Shown: one piece after another, positions 16,504 to 24,544 of the stretch
Layout: the number at the start of each line of letters is the position of its first letter
Numbering within the stretch: the stretch's first letter is position 1
DNA from: Sphingomonadales bacterium
Lineage (GTDB): Bacteria; Pseudomonadota; Alphaproteobacteria; Sphingomonadales; Sphingomonadaceae
DNA length: 64,000 nucleotides
Direction of reading: 5' to 3'
NCBI GenBank assembly: GCA_028868535.1
Contig: JAGWUH010000011.1
Coordinates: 1-64,000, forward strand
The notes under the pieces: model-generated
Seen by the model: the letters and a program-made list of their open reading frames with translations, nothing else
The model's database searches: none
Told to the model about the DNA's origin: nothing
Program-made: the position numbers and the translations under genes

Positions 16504-18294
16504 ATGTCCGGCCAGACCATGTACGAACGCCTGCTCGACCTGATCCAGGCCGAAGGCATCAACACGCTGTTCGGAATTCCCGATCCCAGCTTCTTCGGCA
16601 TGTTCATCGAAGCCGAGCGGCGGGGGATGGAGGTCGTCTCTCCTCACCACGAGCAAGCCGCCGCGCTGACCGCCGACGGGCTCTACCGCATCACCGGCAA
16701 GCCGGCGGTGCTGTGCATGAACAAGGGTCCGGGCGTCGCCAACATCATGGCCGGCGTCAACTTCCTGATGAAGGAAAACGTGCCCGCCGTCTGCATCATG
16801 GCCAACCGCCAGCGCTTCTACGAGCAGAAGGTCCGGCGCGGCAAGATGCAGTACATGAGCCAGCCGCCGCTGTTCCAGAACACGGTGAAGTTCGCGGGCA
16901 CCATCGAATATCCGCAGCAGACCGACGAGATCATGCAGGAGGCGTTCCGCAAGGCGCTGTCCGGCGTGCCCGGGCCGACTTTCGTCGAGCTGCCGCTGGG
17001 CGTCATGCAGGCGAAGTTCGACGGTTCCCCGGTGCTGAAGCCGCACCAGTACCGCCTGGTCCACCAGCGCGCCGACGCGCAGTCGATCGAGGCGGCGCGG
17101 GCCCTGCTGGCGGGCGCGAAGGCGCCGGTGCTGCTGCTGGGCCAGGGCTGCTTCGTCTCGCGTTCGCATGACGCGCTGACCGCGCTGGCGGCCGCGCTGC
17201 AGTGCCCGATCCTGCAGACCAACGCGGTCGAGGCCGTGCTGCCGGGGATGGAGGACCGCACCTTCGCCTACAGCTCCGCCGTGGGCGCCGAGATCGCCGA
17301 CAAGTCGGACGTGGTGCTGGCGATCGGCACCGAGCTGGGCGAGGCGCTCAACTATGGGCGCGGGCATTCGTGGGCGGCGGGGAACGCCACCCGCAAGTGG
17401 ATCTATGTCGAGCGTGATGCCGATGCCTTCGGCGTCAACCGCCCGATCGACGTGCCGCTCGTCGGCGACCTGCGCGACATCGTCCCGCAGCTGACCGCGG
17501 CGCTGGCCGGGTGCGGGCGCAGCCTGCCGGCGGAGCTTCCGCGCTGGACTGCCGCGCGCGAAGCCGCGAAGCAGGCGATCGACGATTACGTGCCGCGCAC
17601 CTCGACGCCGATCCATCCCGGCCTCGTGCCGATCGAGGCGACGCGGGTGATGCCGGACGACACGATCCTGATTCGCGACGGCGGCGGCGCCAGCATGTGG
17701 GCTTCGGCGCTCGTCCAGTTTACCCCGCGCGATTCGATGTGGAGCTCGAACTGGGGCGCGATCGGCAACGGCCTGCCGATGGCGATCGGCGCGCAGATGG
17801 GCGCGCCCGACCGCCGCGTCATCCTGCTGACCGGCGACAGCGCCTTCCTGTTCCACATCTCGGAGATCGAGACCGCCGTCCGCAAGCAGCTGCCGATCAT
17901 CTGCGTGGTCTCGGTCGACCACGCCTGGGGTCTCGAGGCGGCATCGTACAAGGCCAACTTCGGCGAGAACACCACCACCCCGGAGGCGCGCTGGAGCCCC
18001 GAGGTGCGGCTGGACCTGACCGCGAAGAGCTTCGGTGCGCATGGCGAATACGTCGAGCGCGCCGAGGACCTGGCCCCGGCGGTGCAGCGGGCGCTGGCGT
18101 CGGGCAAGCCGGCGGTGATCCACGTCGAGGTCGACCAGATGGCCTCGTCGAGCTTCGAGGGCATCCCGGGCTTCAAGGAATTCCGCGCCTGGTTCGGCGA
18201 GGAAGGCGATTTCCTGGGCGTCCCCGGCGCCGCGCCCGCACCGGTGGCGGCGAGCGGCGGCGGCGGTTCGACCGAGAACAGCAGCGGTTACTGA
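16504..18294 (+). CDS. Thiamine diphosphate-dependent enzyme (acetolactate synthase-like)
   Basis: The 596-residue protein has the three-domain ThDP lyase/synthase layout. The catalytic glutamate is Glu50 in SPHHEQAA, the central domain runs about 190-340 (APVLLLGQGC onward), and the ThDP/metal motif starts at about 444 as GDSAFLFHISEIETAVRKQ, ending in VDHAW where most relatives have GDG...NN. It looks like a large acetolactate synthase, benzoylformate decarboxylase or 2-hydroxyacyl-CoA lyase relative, and the reaction cannot be fixed by reading. There is no small regulatory subunit gene nearby, arguing against valine/isoleucine biosynthesis. A Gly/Ser/Ala-rich tail of about 20 residues is unusual. 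ATG follows GGAGAGG. Confidence 0.83.
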   Translation: MSGQTMYERLLDLIQAEGINTLFGIPDPSFFGMFIEAERRGMEVVSPHHEQAAALTADGLYRITGKPAVLCMNKGPGVANIMAGVNFLMKENVPAVCIMANRQRFYEQKVRRGKMQYMSQPPLFQNTVKFAGTIEYPQQTDEIMQEAFRKALSGVPGPTFVELPLGVMQAKFDGSPVLKPHQYRLVHQRADAQSIEAARALLAGAKAPVLLLGQGCFVSRSHDALTALAAALQCPILQTNAVEAVLPGMEDRTFAYSSAVGAEIADKSDVVLAIGTELGEALNYGRGHSWAAGNATRKWIYVERDADAFGVNRPIDVPLVGDLRDIVPQLTAALAGCGRSLPAELPRWTAAREAAKQAIDDYVPRTSTPIHPGLVPIEATRVMPDDTILIRDGGGASMWASALVQFTPRDSMWSSNWGAIGNGLPMAIGAQMGAPDRRVILLTGDSAFLFHISEIETAVRKQLPIICVVSVDHAWGLEAASYKANFGENTTTPEARWSPEVRLDLTAKSFGAHGEYVERAEDLAPAVQRALASGKPAVIHVEVDQMASSSFEGIPGFKEFRAWFGEEGDFLGVPGAAPAPVAASGGGGSTENSSGY

Positions 18295-18305
18295 CGCCGC
18301 ACCGA

Positions 18306-18353
18306 CGCGGCGATAACGTGACAAGGGCACGTTATCGCCGCGTTATCGCCGCG
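18306..18353. repeat. 15-bp perfect inverted repeat plus a direct repeat between convergent genes
   Basis: CGCGGCGATAACGTG (18306-18320) and its exact reverse complement (18328-18342) enclose ACAAGGG. The right arm is followed by a second CGTTATCGCCGCG (18341-18353), overlapping the first by two bases. It sits between the convergent ThDP enzyme and globin genes and probably acts as a bidirectional transcription stop, although no T-run follows on either strand. Confidence 0.75.
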
Positions 18354-18356
18354 TTG

Positions 18357-18806
18357 TCAGGCGGCGTTGGCCGACTCGTAGACCTGCGCCTCGGCGGCGA
18401 TCAGGATATCGGCGAGCATCCAGTAGGCCTCGCCCCACGCCGCCAGCACGTCGTCGGTGGCGACTTCGGCGCCGAGCACGTCGCGGATCGCCGGCAGCAG
18501 CGCCGCGGCGACCAGCGGGTAGTGCTCGGCCTTGACGCCGGTCTCGACGTGGCGCGCGACCATGCGCTGCACCGCCGCCGTCAGGTTGCCGAGCTTGTCG
18601 ATGTTCTTCGCATAAGCGAGGATCGCCGCGGCCAGCCGCTTGGGCTGCTCGCCGCTGTCCTGTGCGGCGCGGTCGAACATTGCGGCGACCTCCGCATTCT
18701 CGAACAGGCGCGCGTACATCGCGGTGGTGATCGCCACCCCGTGCGCCTCGAGCGCGGGGGCGGTGGCCTTGACGATGTCCATGGCCTGGGCGGAAGCGGT
18801 GCGCAT
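18357..18806 (-). CDS. Single-domain bacterial globin (flavohemoglobin N-domain type)
   Basis: The 149-residue heme protein aligns with the globin domain of Hmp. Key residues are Tyr31 (B10, MYARLFE), Gln54-region (E7, SGEQPKR) and proximal His86 (F8, VARHVETG), followed by EHYPLVAAALL. The FAD/NAD reductase domain of flavohemoglobins is absent, so a separate reductase would be needed for NO dioxygenation. Family roles include NO detoxification and oxygen binding. ATG 18806 is preceded by AGGAGA at good spacing. A promoter with an overlapping palindrome lies directly upstream, suggesting a repressor responding to NO or redox. Confidence 0.92.
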   Translation of the reverse strand: MRTASAQAMDIVKATAPALEAHGVAITTAMYARLFENAEVAAMFDRAAQDSGEQPKRLAAAILAYAKNIDKLGNLTAAVQRMVARHVETGVKAEHYPLVAAALLPAIRDVLGAEVATDDVLAAWGEAYWMLADILIAAEAQVYESANAA

Positions 18807-18836
18807 TCTGATGTCTCCTAAAACATGATTCGTGAA

Positions 18837-18867
18837 TGCATCTATTTATGCAATCGTGCGGTGGCAA
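18837..18867 (-). promoter_or_regulatory. Globin promoter with overlapping TGCAT-N6-ATGCA operator
   Basis: On the reverse strand TTGCCA (18867-18862), 17 nt and TAGATG (18844-18839) form a sigma-70-like promoter. The palindrome TGCAT-N6-ATGCA (18837-18852) overlaps the -10 region. The half-sites resemble those reported for the Rrf2-family NO sensor NsrR, so repression relieved by NO is plausible; the regulator is not in the window. Confidence 0.55.
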
Positions 18868-18963
18868 GCATCGATTTGCCCGCGCCCCGGCGATGGCTGG
18901 TGCAGCGGCTTGACCCCCGGGCGGTGCCGCGCTCTGTTTCCGGCAAAGCATGGAGAGAGCCGA

Positions 18964-19458
18964 ATGGACGTCGAAGCCCGCCTCGCGGCACTGGAAACGC
19001 GGCTGCGCGCCGCCGAGGATCACCTGGCAATCCTCAACCTGCTCAACACCTATGGACCGTTGGTCGACAGTGCCACCGCCGAACCGGCGGGCAAGCTGTG
19101 GGTCGACGGCGGCGGCTACAACTTCGGCATGCCGGACGGCGGCACCAACCGGCTTTCCGCGCCCGACGAGATCGCGGGCATGTACGGCTGGCCGGGGCAT
19201 GTCGACCTGGTCAACACCGGCTGCGCGCACCTGACGGCGACGCCGAAGATCACCGTCGACGGCGACGAGGCGCAGGCGGTGGGCTACAGCTTCGTGGTGC
19301 TGCGCGAGGGCGAGCGCTGGTTCCTGTGGCGGGCGGCGGTGAACCACTGGACGCTGGCGCGGACCGGGGACGGCTGGCGGATCGTCGAGCGGTTCAACCG
19401 GACGCTGGACGGCTCGCCCGAGAGCCACGAGACGATGCGGAAGGTGCTGGCGATATGA
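18964..19458 (+). CDS. NTF2/SnoaL-like domain protein
   Basis: The 164-residue protein begins with a short amphipathic helix (MDVEARLAALETRLRAAEDHLAILNLLNTYG), the common start of SnoaL_4-type NTF2-fold proteins in sphingomonad catabolic clusters, and ends TGDGWRIVERFNRTLDG, the last strand of the fold. Members can be small dehydratases, isomerases or ligand-binding proteins; no catalytic Asp/His pair can be assigned with certainty. ATG 18964 follows GGAGAGAG. Its stop overlaps the start of the SDR gene as ATGA, so the two are translated together. Confidence 0.82.
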   Translation: MDVEARLAALETRLRAAEDHLAILNLLNTYGPLVDSATAEPAGKLWVDGGGYNFGMPDGGTNRLSAPDEIAGMYGWPGHVDLVNTGCAHLTATPKITVDGDEAQAVGYSFVVLREGERWFLWRAAVNHWTLARTGDGWRIVERFNRTLDGSPESHETMRKVLAI

Positions 19459-20231
19459 GCCGTTTCGAGGGCAAGGTCGCGATCATCACGGGCGCTTCGA
19501 CCGGTTTGGGGCCGGTCATGGCGCGGCTATTGGCCGCGGAGGGCGCCAGGCTGGTGCTGGCGGCGCGCCGGATCGAGCTGGTCGAGGCGGTCGCGGGCGA
19601 GATCGGCGGCGAAGTGGTCGCGGTGAAGGCCGACGTCACCGACGAAGGCGACGTGGCGGCGATGGTCGAGGCGGCGATGGCGCGCTGGGGCCAGGTCGAC
19701 GTGATGATGAACAACGCCGCGGTGCCGGGGACCGACAAGTTCATCTGGGAGCAGACCGTCGACAACTTCCTCGATACCTACAAGGTCGACTGCATGGCGG
19801 CGATGCTGTGCAGCCGCGAGGTGCTGAACCGGTCGATGCTGGAACGTCGCAGCGGCAGCATCGTCAACTTTTCCAGCGGCGCCGGCTGGGACGGGATGGT
19901 GCGCAAGAGCCACTACAGCGCGGCCAAGGGCGCGCTTCGCATCCTGACCAAGGTGATCGCGAAGGAAGTGGGCGAATACGGCATCCGCTGCAACTGCGTG
20001 GTGCCGGGGGCGATCTCCACCGACCTGATGGTCAACTACATGAAGCGCGTCGCCGACGAGCAGGGCAAGACCGTCGACGAGATCGCCGCCGCCATCCAGG
20101 CGCCCCTGCCGCTGAAGACGTTCTCCACCCCCGAGGACGTCGCCAACCTGGCGCTGTTCCTCGCCAGCGACCAGGCGCGGACGATCACCGGGCAATCGAT
20201 CAACGTCGATGGCGGGCTGATCATGAGCTGA
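19455..20231 (+). CDS. Short-chain dehydrogenase/reductase
   Basis: A classical SDR of 258 residues that oxidises or reduces an alcohol/ketone with NAD(P). It has ITGASTGLGPVMA (TGxxxGxG variant, about 11-23), the structural NNAA (MMNNAAVPG), the active-site serine in NFSSGAG, the YSAAKGA catalytic Tyr-x3-Lys, and the C-terminal GQSINVDGGLIMS. The start overlaps the NTF2 gene stop by ATGA. The substrate is unknown; the coupled NTF2-like protein and the downstream molybdopterin enzyme suggest a shared catabolic path. Confidence 0.93.
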   Translation: MSRFEGKVAIITGASTGLGPVMARLLAAEGARLVLAARRIELVEAVAGEIGGEVVAVKADVTDEGDVAAMVEAAMARWGQVDVMMNNAAVPGTDKFIWEQTVDNFLDTYKVDCMAAMLCSREVLNRSMLERRSGSIVNFSSGAGWDGMVRKSHYSAAKGALRILTKVIAKEVGEYGIRCNCVVPGAISTDLMVNYMKRVADEQGKTVDEIAAAIQAPLPLKTFSTPEDVANLALFLASDQARTITGQSINVDGGLIMS

Positions 20232-20292
20232 CGCTTGCCCGGCGGCTCGCCGTCCGGTAAGTGAACGGCTGATCACATATGGGGAGAAGGCC

Positions 20293-22335
20293 GTGGGCAA
20301 GGTGCGCAGCCATTGCCGGATCTGCACCAACCAGTGCGGGATCGTTCTCGACGTCGAGGGCGACCGGATCACGCGGGTGCGCGGCGATTTCGACCACCCG
20401 CTGAGCAAGGGCTACACTTGCCCGAAGGGCCGGGCGATCGACCGGCTGCACCACCATCCCGACGCGATCCTGGCGCCGATGCTGCGGCGGGACGGGGCAC
20501 TGGTCGAGAGCGGATGGGACGCGGTGCTGGACGACCTGGCGGCCGGGCTGCGGCGCGTGGTGGACGCGCACGGGCCGGGCGCGGTGGGGTTCTATTTCGG
20601 CAGCGGGCTGGGGATGGACGCCGCCGGCTTCCGCATGGGCGAGGCGTGGTACGCGGCGCTGGGGGCCGGGGGAACGCCGCCGCCGAAGTTCTCGCCGCTG
20701 ACCATCGACGGCACCGCCAAGGTGCTCGCGGCGAGCCTGATGGGCGGATTTCCGGGGCTTTCCGGCAAGACCGACAATGACCGGGCCGACATGCTGCTCT
20801 ACGTCGGGGTCAACCCGGTGGTCAGCCACGGGCACAACACCGGCATGTTCAACCCCGCCGGGCCGATCCGCGCGAGCGCGGCGCGGGGCGAGGTGTGGAC
20901 GATCGACCCGCTCAGGACCGAGACCGCGAAGTTCTCCACCCGCCACATCGCGCCGCTGCCGGGCAAGGACCATGCGATCCTGGCCTGGCTGGTGCGCGAG
21001 GTGATCGACGGCGGGCCGTGCGTTCCGGCGCAACCGGTGGCGGGGCTGGAGGCGCTGCGCGCGGCGCTGGCCGGGTACGACCGGGCGACCGCGGCGCAGG
21101 TGGCGGGCGTGGCCGAGGCCGACCTTGCCGACCTGCTGGCGGCGGTGCGGCGCCATGGCGGGGTGACGGTCGAGACCGGGACCGGGGTGACGATGTCCGA
21201 ATCGGCCAACGTCACGCAGTGGCTGGCGACCGCGTTGAACATCCTGACGGGCCGCATGAACCGGCCCGGCGGGGTGTGGTTCCATCCCGGCTTCCTCACA
21301 CGGTTCGACAGCTTCGAACTGCCGTTGCTGGACAATCCCTTCACCCCCGGCGCGCCGACGATGCCGCAGGTCAACGGGATCATCGGCGACTGGCCTTGCG
21401 CGGCACTGCCGGGCGAGATCGCGGCGGGGAACATCCGCGCGCTGGTCAACCTCGGCGGCAGCATCGTCCGTTCGTTCCCCGACGCCAACGTGCTGGTGCC
21501 GGCGCTGGCAGCTCTCGACGTGTTCGCCACGTTCGAGGTGGTGGCGAACGAGACGACGGCGCTGTCGAGCCACGTGCTGCCCACGCGCGACCAGACCGAG
21601 CGGCCCGACATCTCGTTCTGGGATACGCTGAGCGGGTCGCTGTCGATGCTCTATTCGCCGCAGGTGGTGTCGCCGGCGGGCGATCGGCGCGCGGCATGGT
21701 GGATCATCGCGCAACTGATGGCGCGGATGGGGCTGCCGCTGCCCGAAGGCCTGCCGGCGGACGACCGCCAGCCGGGCGCGGACGAGGCGATGCTGGCGCG
21801 GCAGATGGCGGGGGCGCGCTGTTCGTTCGACGCGCTGCGCGAGGCAGGAGTGGTATCGCTGCCGCTCGAGTTCCCCGGACAATGGGTGGACGACCACATC
21901 GCCCGGATCGGCGGCTGGCGGCTGGCGCCGGAGCCGCTGCTGGCGGAGTGGCGCGCGACGCGGGCGCGCGACGCGGCGGCGGCCGGGGACACCCGGCTGC
22001 GCTTCACCGCGCGGCGGCAACGGCGCAAGCTCAACGCCTCGCTGTCGTTCCTCGGTTCGCCGGCGGACGTGATCCTGCATCCCGGCGACGCGGCCGCGCG
22101 CGGCATCGCCCACGGCGATGCGGTGCGGGTGCGGACCGATCGCGGGGAAATCGTGATGACGGCGAACGTCAGCGACCTGGTGCGGCCGGGCGTCGCCTCG
22201 ATCCCGCACGGGCACGAACACGCGAACGTCAACCTGCTGACGTCGGTCGAACAGGTCGACGCGCTGACGGGAATGGTGCTCTACACCGGGATTCCGGTCG
22301 AGATCGCGCGCGAAGCGGTGCCGGCCGACGCCTAG
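20293..22335 (+). CDS. Molybdopterin-dependent oxidoreductase (formate dehydrogenase/DMSO reductase family)
   Basis: This 680-residue protein carries an N-terminal [4Fe-4S] site: Cys8, Cys11, Cys15 (CRICTNQC) and Cys43 (YTCPKG), then bis-MGD domains and a C-terminal dinucleotide-binding domain (DVILHPGDAAARGIAHGDAVRV). It lacks a twin-arginine signal and is therefore likely cytoplasmic. The residue binding molybdenum was not identified; no in-frame TGA suggests selenocysteine. Start is GTG 20293 after GGAGAAGG. It follows the SDR by 61 nt on the same strand. No electron-transfer partner subunit is adjacent, so the electron acceptor is unknown. Confidence 0.9.
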   Translation: MGKVRSHCRICTNQCGIVLDVEGDRITRVRGDFDHPLSKGYTCPKGRAIDRLHHHPDAILAPMLRRDGALVESGWDAVLDDLAAGLRRVVDAHGPGAVGFYFGSGLGMDAAGFRMGEAWYAALGAGGTPPPKFSPLTIDGTAKVLAASLMGGFPGLSGKTDNDRADMLLYVGVNPVVSHGHNTGMFNPAGPIRASAARGEVWTIDPLRTETAKFSTRHIAPLPGKDHAILAWLVREVIDGGPCVPAQPVAGLEALRAALAGYDRATAAQVAGVAEADLADLLAAVRRHGGVTVETGTGVTMSESANVTQWLATALNILTGRMNRPGGVWFHPGFLTRFDSFELPLLDNPFTPGAPTMPQVNGIIGDWPCAALPGEIAAGNIRALVNLGGSIVRSFPDANVLVPALAALDVFATFEVVANETTALSSHVLPTRDQTERPDISFWDTLSGSLSMLYSPQVVSPAGDRRAAWWIIAQLMARMGLPLPEGLPADDRQPGADEAMLARQMAGARCSFDALREAGVVSLPLEFPGQWVDDHIARIGGWRLAPEPLLAEWRATRARDAAAAGDTRLRFTARRQRRKLNASLSFLGSPADVILHPGDAAARGIAHGDAVRVRTDRGEIVMTANVSDLVRPGVASIPHGHEHANVNLLTSVEQVDALTGMVLYTGIPVEIAREAVPADA

Positions 22336-22561
22336 GCGGTACCGCCCTGCCCTTCGTACATATTGACCACATTTGGCGACCGCGCGCGCCCCGGCCCGTG
22401 CTAGGCACGCGAGCGCGATGAAGCGCGCGTCGAAACAGTTGCTGGCGGCGGCACGGGTCATGATCGGCCTGGCGGTTGCGGGGCGGAAGGTCCCGCCGCC
22501 GCGCGCGCCGGATCGAACCGCCCCACGGCCGGATCGCGCGATCATGATCCAGAAAGGAACC

Positions 22562-23401
22562 GTGTCCTTGCAACGGCTCGTCCCCACCGTGCTCGCCACT
22601 TGCATTGCCTGTGCCACCCCGCCTGCCATTGCCCAGAGCGGGCCCGGTGCGCGCGGGGGCGGCGACACCGTCACCCTGGGCGTCGGCATGGCGGTCACCG
22701 CCTCTTACCAGGGGGCCAGCGACTACCGGATTATTCCCGGCGGCGTCCTGCAGGGAACGATCAAGGGACACGACTTCCGGCTGAACGGGCTGCAACTGTT
22801 CGTCGACGCCCTTCCCAACGACGCGCGCCGCCGGTTCGACCTCGAGCTGGGTCCGGTGGTCGGCGTGAACTTCAACCGGTCAGGGGACGTCAGCGATCCG
22901 CGGGTGGCCGCCCTCGGCAAGCGGGACAAGGCGGTGGAACTGGGCGTGCGCGGCGCGATCGGGCTGCGCGGCATCGCCCATCGCGCGGACAAGCTGGCGC
23001 TGGCCGTGACCGGCAGCTGGGACGTGGCGGACGCGCACCGCAGCCACGTCATCAGCCCTTCGCTCGAATACAGCACGCGGGCGGGACGGCGCACGTTCCT
23101 GCGCGCGGCGCTGAACGCCGAATTCGTCGGCAAGCGTTATGCCGACTACTATTTCGGCATCGATGCCGCCGGCGCGGTGGCGAGCGGCCTGGGCGTCTGG
23201 AAGCCGGGCGGCGGGCTCTACAGCGTCGGCGGCAACGTGCTTGCGACGCATTCGCTCAGCAGCCGGCGGTCCGGCTGGTCGCTGTTCGGCATTGCCGGCT
23301 ACAAGCGGCTGCAAGGCGACATCGCCGCCAGCCCGATCGTGCGCGACACCGGTTCGCCGAACCAGGGCTTCGCCTCGGCCGGGCTGGCGTACACGTTCTA
23401 G
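22562..23401 (+). CDS. MipA/OmpV family outer-membrane protein
   Basis: About 279 residues; MipA/OmpV proteins are small outer-membrane beta-barrels. A signal peptide ends at PPAIAQ, followed by GDTVTLGVGMAVTASYQGASDYRIIPGGVLQGTIKGHDF, the typical N-terminal strand pair of the family, and the chain ends in the barrel signature ...GLAYTF. GTG at 22562 is preferred because AAAGGA lies just upstream and it gives a clean signal peptide; ATG 22544 is an alternative. The stop TAG is shared with the CTAGAGCG end of a dispersed repeat. Confidence 0.87.
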   Translation: MSLQRLVPTVLATCIACATPPAIAQSGPGARGGGDTVTLGVGMAVTASYQGASDYRIIPGGVLQGTIKGHDFRLNGLQLFVDALPNDARRRFDLELGPVVGVNFNRSGDVSDPRVAALGKRDKAVELGVRGAIGLRGIAHRADKLALAVTGSWDVADAHRSHVISPSLEYSTRAGRRTFLRAALNAEFVGKRYADYYFGIDAAGAVASGLGVWKPGGGLYSVGGNVLATHSLSSRRSGWSLFGIAGYKRLQGDIAASPIVRDTGSPNQGFASAGLAYTF

Positions 23402-23505
23402 AGCGTTTTTCGAACGGAGTGGAACACGAAGTGACTCGGAAAAACGGGGCAAACCAGGAATCCGGGGCGCCCGATCTGATTGAATCAGATCGGAACGCGC
23501 TCTAG
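23398..23505 (+). repeat. Two-hairpin dispersed repeat, subfamily B, copy 1
   Basis: The 108-bp element is bounded by perfect 8-bp inverted ends CTAGAGCG (23398-23405) and CGCTCTAG (23498-23505). It has nested arms CGTTTTTC/GAAAAACG near the left end, the linker (reverse complement of a CTTTGTTTT-like tract, here diverged) and the second hairpin around CCGATCTGATTGAATCAGATCGG. The left end supplies the TAG stop codon of the MipA gene. A close copy in the same orientation is at 46079-46180. Confidence 0.88.
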
Positions 23506-23545
23506 GGCGCCTTTCGAACGGCGTGTGACGCGACGTGATGCCGTC
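23505..23545 (+). repeat. Degenerate partial repeat of subfamily B
   Basis: Immediately after copy B1, GGCGCCTTTCGAACGGCG followed by GTGACGCGACGTGA resembles the left half of the element (GAGCGTTTTTCGAACGGAG...ACGAAGTGA) with several substitutions. It looks like the decayed remnant of a tandem copy lacking its second hairpin. Confidence 0.5.
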
Positions 23546-23580
23546 GGGTCGCGTGTTCCGGGCTTGGCGAGCGCCCGCCC

Positions 23581-24396
23581 TCAGCCGACGGGTTCCTCGC
23601 CGTGGAGGGTGGTGCGGCGCATCAGGCGCTTGCTGTCGAGCGGATACCAATCGGCGCGGTGCATCGTGCCGGTGTTGTCGAAGATCAGGAAATCGCCCTC
23701 GCTCCAGACGTGGCGATAGACGTATTCGTCCTGAGTCGCCCATTCCTGCAGGCGGCAGAGCAGCATGTCGCCGTCCTCGCGGCTCATGTCCTCGACGTAG
23801 TGGCAGGTGTTGCCGAGGATCAGCGAGGTGCCGCCGTGCCGGTGGTGCCAGACCAGCGGGTGCGAGCGCGACGGGTGCTGGCGCCAGCGGGTCAGCTCGG
23901 CCACGGTGGGATCGGGATTGATGTAGCGCTGCGACGCTTCGAGCGCGTGGCGGATGCGAAGCTTGTCGATCGCCTGCTTTTCCGCCTCGGGCAGATCGGC
24001 ATAGGCAGCGTAGGTGTTGGCGACCAGAGTGTCGCCGCCGGTGCCCTGCTCCGGCATCGTCCGGACCGAGAGCATCGTCGCCTTGGCGGGAATCACGTCG
24101 TTGGCGCCGTCGATGTGCCAGTAGAACGCGCCGCGAGTGTAGTCCGCGGTGCGGTTGACCGTCGGGTCCATCGAGATGTTCTGCAATTCCTGGTCGCCGC
24201 CGACGAGGAACACCTTGCCGATGGTGCGGGCGAACTGGAGTTGTTCCGCATCGGTGAGGTGCATGGCCGGGAAGACCAGCGCGCTGCGCTCGACCAGCAG
24301 GCGCTGGATCTCGGCGGCGTACTTGCCGGAGAGGAAATCGTCGCGTTCGATGGTGACGGTGCTGCCGACCTTGGGCTTGGCGTTGACGACCTGCAT
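23581..24396 (-). CDS. TauD/TfdA family Fe(II)/2-oxoglutarate dioxygenase
   Basis: These enzymes couple oxidative decarboxylation of 2-oxoglutarate to hydroxylation, often cleaving C-S, C-O or C-N bonds. The 271-residue product has the iron motif His94-x-Asp96 (FYWHIDGAND), the 2-oxoglutarate threonine region (GGDTLVANTYAAY), the distal histidine in NTGTMHRADWYP, and the arginine segment LMRRTTLHG. ATG 24396 follows GGGAGCC. A paralogue lies at 43971-44840. It is convergent to the MipA gene across a repeat and divergent from ileS. The substrate is unknown. Confidence 0.92.
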   Translation of the reverse strand: MQVVNAKPKVGSTVTIERDDFLSGKYAAEIQRLLVERSALVFPAMHLTDAEQLQFARTIGKVFLVGGDQELQNISMDPTVNRTADYTRGAFYWHIDGANDVIPAKATMLSVRTMPEQGTGGDTLVANTYAAYADLPEAEKQAIDKLRIRHALEASQRYINPDPTVAELTRWRQHPSRSHPLVWHHRHGGTSLILGNTCHYVEDMSREDGDMLLCRLQEWATQDEYVYRHVWSEGDFLIFDNTGTMHRADWYPLDSKRLMRRTTLHGEEPVG

Positions 24397-24544
24397 GATG
24401 GAGGCTCCCTGGGATATCGCCGGCGCTGTGCCTGTGTTCAGCATGGAATGCAATCGCGGCGCCGATCTTTGGACAAATGCGCGCAACTGCCCGCGCGCGC
24501 GAACGAATTGCGGTTATGGGCCAGTCCCGCTAAGGCCAACCGCC

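Noticed and set aside
20293..22335. Selenocysteine-containing formate dehydrogenase
   Set aside because: No in-frame TGA was seen and no SECIS-like structure was noticed.
20221..22698. An 825-codon minus-strand frame opposite the molybdopterin oxidoreductase
   Set aside because: No recognisable domain and rich in Arg/His/Pro; the plus strand carries a clear cysteine cluster and family motifs.
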